DNA from: Bradymonadales bacterium
GTDB taxonomy: Bacteria > Myxococcota_A > Bradymonadia > JAFGEP01
Reading direction: 5' to 3'
Assembly: GCA_016931535.1 (NCBI GenBank)
Contig: JAFGEP010000096.1
Span: 1 to 64,000 of the forward strand
DNA: 64,000 bases
Part shown: piece after piece, positions 61,300-64,000 of the stretch
Position numbering within the stretch: position 1 is the stretch's first letter
Layout of the letters: the number at the start of each line of letters is the position of its first letter
Position numbers and translations under genes: made by a program
Notes under the pieces: model-generated
What the model was told of the DNA's origin: nothing
Seen by the model: only the letters and a program-made list of their open reading frames with translations
Databases searched by the model: none

Positions 61300-63315
61300 T
61301 TACTTGTTTCCGGGGCTATCCAGGGTGCCATTGGCCGAAGAGACGGTTGGGGAAGGGTTGCGATCGCATCGGACCGTCTTGCCGATGCGGCTCGATTGGA
61401 GTCGATCGAGATCTTCGGGGAGTTGTTTTACGCGGGAGAGGAGGTTTTCCAGCGCTTCTCCCTCGACCACCTCGGTGGAGAGCAGGCACTGGGCCAGGTT
61501 CTCCAGGATCTGCTGGTTTTGCTGGAGGATCTGGACCACTTTGTCCAGGACCGCCTCGATCAGGGCCTGGACCTCCTGGTCAATCCGTTGGGCGGTTTGG
61601 TCGCTATACTCTCGGTTGGAGCGCAAGGCGCCCAGAAAGCCCGGAAGCTGGTTGGTTTCCCCCAGGTAGACCGGCCCCAGCTGCTGGCTCATGCCGTACT
61701 CGGTGATCATGCGTTTGACCAGGTCGGTGGCCTTGAGCAGATCGTTCTGGGCTCCGGTGGAGACATCGCCAAAGGTGACGATCTCGGCTGCGCGTCCTCC
61801 CAAGAGCGAGCCGATCTTGTCGAGCAGCTCCTCTCGGGTCATGAGGTAGCGATCCTCGAGGGGAAGCTGGAGGGTGTATCCCAGCGCTCCGATGCCTCGG
61901 GGGATGATACTGACCTTGTGCACGGGGTCGGCGAAGGGGAGGGCTGTCGAGGAGATGGCGTGTCCGGCCTCATGGAAGGCCACGATCCACTTTTCGCGTT
62001 CGTTCATGCGGCGGTTCTTTTTCTCCAGTCCGGCGATCACCCGTTCGATGGCGTCCTGGAAATCCGCCTGGGTGATGAGCTTGCGGCGCCGACGGGCGGC
62101 TAGCAGGGCGGCTTCGTTGACCACGTTGGCCAGGTCGGCCCCGACAAAGCCAGGGGTCTGTGCCGCGATCCGCTCCAGGTTGATGTCATCGCCCAGCAGC
62201 AGCTTCTTGGTGTGGACCTTCAGGATCTCTTCTCGGCCTTTGATGTCCGGGCGATCCACCAGGATCTGGCGGTCGAAGCGGCCGGGTCTGAGCAGGGCGG
62301 GGTCGAGAATCTCGGGTCGGTTGGTGGCGGCCAGGATGATGACGCTTTGCTTGGGGGAGAAGCCGTCCATCTCGACGAGCAGGGCGTTCAAGGTCTGCTC
62401 CCGTTCCTCGTTTCCCCCCATCTGTCCGGCGGCGCCCCGCGCACGGCCCACGGCGTCCAGCTCATCGATGAAGATGATGCAGGGGGCCATACGGGTCGCC
62501 TGCTCGAACAGGTCTCGCACGCGGGCGGCGCCTACCCCCACGAACATCTCAACGAAGTCGGAGCCGCTGATGTTGAAGAAGGGGACGGACGCCTCGCCTG
62601 CCACGGCCCGGGCCAACAAGGTCTTGCCGGTTCCAGGGGGTCCCACCAGAAGCACCCCCTTGGGGATCCGACCGCCCAGACGGATGAACCGCTCCGGTTC
62701 CTTGAGGAACTCGACCACCTCCTGGAGCTCCTCCTTGACCTCGTCGATACCGGCCACGTCCTTGAAACCGACCCCGGTTCCCTCCTCCAGGAACAGCTTG
62801 AACTTGGCCTTGCCGAATGTGAGCGCCTGTGCCCCTGCCCCACCACCGATGCGCCGAAACATGGCACCCCAGAACACCAGCAGCAGGAGAAGAGGCAGCA
62901 CCCAGAACCAGAAGAGACCGCCTTGGCAGCTGTGGTCCTCCCTTCCGGACAGCTTGATGCCGCGGGACTCGATCAGCCCGACCAGATCCTCGTCCTCCGG
63001 AACACGCACGGCTCTCCAGCGGCGGACGCTGTCCGACAGCTCTTCGTTCTCTTGCCGGGCGATCTCGCTGGGGATGGCCTCGATCCGGTTGGCGGTGATC
63101 ACGACCTCCTCCACGTGGCCAATGCGGATGTACTCCTTGAGCTCGCTGTAGGCGACGATCTGCACGCCACGGTCGGAGAAGGTGGTGAACAGCAGGGCGA
63201 AGGCCAGCGCAAACAGGATGATCAGAGCCCAGTTACGTCTCCGGACGGCGGGATCCGGAGAGGAAGGGCCGGGTCGGCCGGTTCTTCGGTCGACACGTCG
63301 TTGGGGGTCGGACAT
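61300..63315 (-). CDS. ftsH: ATP-dependent zinc metalloprotease FtsH
   Basis: FtsH degrades misfolded and regulatory membrane and cytoplasmic proteins. The 671-residue protein has two N-terminal membrane segments ([19 protein letters not shown] and [16 protein letters not shown]) flanking a periplasmic domain. The AAA ATPase has Walker A GPPGTGKT (about 225), Walker [12 protein letters not shown], and the second region of homology. The zinc site AFHEAGHAI is near residue 447. The C-terminal tail is short and charged. The upstream gap to cvpA is about 290 bases. Confidence 0.97.
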   Translation of the reverse strand: MSDPQRRVDRRTGRPGPSSPDPAVRRRNWALIILFALAFALLFTTFSDRGVQIVAYSELKEYIRIGHVEEVVITANRIEAIPSEIARQENEELSDSVRRWRAVRVPEDEDLVGLIESRGIKLSGREDHSCQGGLFWFWVLPLLLLLVFWGAMFRRIGGGAGAQALTFGKAKFKLFLEEGTGVGFKDVAGIDEVKEELQEVVEFLKEPERFIRLGGRIPKGVLLVGPPGTGKTLLARAVAGEASVPFFNISGSDFVEMFVGVGAARVRDLFEQATRMAPCIIFIDELDAVGRARGAAGQMGGNEEREQTLNALLVEMDGFSPKQSVIILAATNRPEILDPALLRPGRFDRQILVDRPDIKGREEILKVHTKKLLLGDDINLERIAAQTPGFVGADLANVVNEAALLAARRRRKLITQADFQDAIERVIAGLEKKNRRMNEREKWIVAFHEAGHAISSTALPFADPVHKVSIIPRGIGALGYTLQLPLEDRYLMTREELLDKIGSLLGGRAAEIVTFGDVSTGAQNDLLKATDLVKRMITEYGMSQQLGPVYLGETNQLPGFLGALRSNREYSDQTAQRIDQEVQALIEAVLDKVVQILQQNQQILENLAQCLLSTEVVEGEALENLLSRVKQLPEDLDRLQSSRIGKTVRCDRNPSPTVSSANGTLDSPGNK

Positions 63316-63609
63316 GGGGACTCCAATACCTACCTCACGCTTGGACAGCCACCCGTGGATGTCCGATGCGGGTGCGCCAGTGTCTCAGATTTTTCGGCTG
63401 GAGCAAAGCGCTGGAGGCAGGTTGTTGGAGCGAGGGATGGAAAAGAATGCCCTATGCGCCTTGGCGTATCGGAGGGGGCGATGGCGTTCTCCAGGTGCTT
63501 GGCGACGACAGGTGCGAGACCGATGGTAGCAGATCTGGCCTGCCCCACACCAGTCTTGGCAATCCTCGGAAATGATGGCAGGTTAGGTTCATCCAAAGGG
63601 AGGAGGTTC
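63316..63609. other. Divergent intergenic region ftsH / cvpA-like
   Basis: This 294-base gap separates the diverging ftsH and cvpA-like genes and should hold a promoter for each. I see no hexamer pair good enough to name, no terminator and no credible small gene. AGGAGG at 63601-63606 is the ribosome binding site of the plus-strand gene. Confidence 0.5.
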
Positions 63610-64000
63610 ATGTATATCGATATCGGAATTGCGGTAGTAGTGGCGTTATTTGCGCTTTTCGGCTTGTTGAGCGGATTCTGGGGGCAGATCCTGCGGCTGG
63701 CGGCGCTGGTTTCCTTGTTCTTCCTGGCTCCACCGGTGGCTCGGGCCATCCAGGGGCCGGTGGCGGATGTTCTGGGAACCGACACCTCTCCGCAGATGGT
63801 CTGGGGGACATCCCTCATCGTGGCGGCAGTGCTTCTGTACATCGGGATGAGTCTGGTCATCGCCATCATTCTCCATTCGGCCAAGGCCTATAAGGATATG
63901 AGCGGCGCCAGCCGTGTGGCGGGGTTCTTTCTGGGGCTGCTCAAGGGGGCGGTGGCGACCTACCTGTTGGCCTGCGGCTTCGCCATGGTCGGGCAGGCAG
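63610..64000 (+). CDS. CvpA-family membrane protein, 3' end cut by window
   Basis: ATG 63610 follows AGGAGG and the frame is open to the window edge (130 codons seen). The start MYIDIGIAVVVALFALFGLL, then GFWGQILRLAALV, and later GFFLGLLKGAVATYLLACG match the CvpA (colicin V production) family: four membrane segments. The cellular role is unsettled. The ORF is complete at its 5' end and truncated at 64000. Confidence 0.85.
   Translation, partial: MYIDIGIAVVVALFALFGLLSGFWGQILRLAALVSLFFLAPPVARAIQGPVADVLGTDTSPQMVWGTSLIVAAVLLYIGMSLVIAIILHSAKAYKDMSGASRVAGFFLGLLKGAVATYLLACGFAMVGQA

Overview
The window is GC-rich, gene-dense DNA from a Gram-negative bacterium. The tuf - tRNA-Trp - secE - nusG - rplKAJL - rpoBC backbone, the dnaG-rpoD pair, a cytochrome c maturation cluster with a Cys-type CcmE, an OprO/P-like porin, FHA proteins and a PEGA-domain Ser/Thr kinase together suggest a deltaproteobacterial lineage in the broad sense (Myxococcota or a relative). 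That placement is inference from gene content, not from a phylogeny.

Layout. (1) 1-12.6 kb: translation and transcription core (tuf 3' end, tRNA-Trp, secE, nusG, L11, L1, L10, L7/L12, rpoB, rpoC), with an L10-leader-type region before rplJ and a good sigma70 promoter between rplL and rpoB. (2) 12.6-17.4 kb: dnaG behind its own promoter, rpoD, a CAU tRNA, then a structured RNA leader and intrinsic terminator directly before a C4 zinc-ribbon coiled-coil gene. (3) 17.6-25.9 kb: phosphate-selective-type porin, a large CehA/McbA-type PHP lipoprotein, a small exported protein, and ComEC. (4) 26.0-33.2 kb: a tightly overlapping cytochrome c maturation operon (ccmE, ccmF, an unrecognised 468-aa membrane protein, ccmA, ccmB, ccmC, a CcmD-like protein), then cutA. 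ccmG and ccmH are not seen.

(5) 33.2-52.9 kb: a complete-looking contractile injection system (eCIS / phage-tail-like) locus, all on the plus strand behind a strong promoter with a palindrome over its -10 box. The order is cap/terminator (DUF4255, Pvc16-like), sheath 1, tail-assembly protein, DUF6760 reading frame, sheath 2 with an insertion, tube, a 1767-aa unrecognised protein, CIS tube-associated baseplate protein, gpD/VgrG-like hub, small zinc ribbon, gp25, gp6/J-like wedge, a PASTA-gpI fusion with an Arg-rich tail, and a 512-aa accessory protein. No PAAR, AAA ATPase, classic tape measure or toxin is visible in the locus. The most notable local feature is a likely programmed -1 frameshift joining the tail-assembly protein to DUF6760. 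The evidence is a run of five Gs, a long perfect-arm hairpin just downstream, and no canonical start codon for the downstream frame.

(6) 53.0-55.5 kb: two FHA-domain proteins directly downstream of the CIS genes, one spanning the membrane with a VWA-like exported part. (7) 55.7-64 kb: csrA, then on the minus strand a GH57 glucan branching enzyme with a DUF4912 gene, a plus-strand SRPBCC protein ending inside a duplicated palindromic repeat, a minus-strand PEGA-domain Ser/Thr kinase, ftsH, and the start of a plus-strand cvpA-like gene cut by the window end. The FHA pair and the kinase make phosphothreonine control of the injection system a reasonable hypothesis, by analogy with the PpkA/Fha pathway of type VI secretion. 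The sequence alone does not show this.
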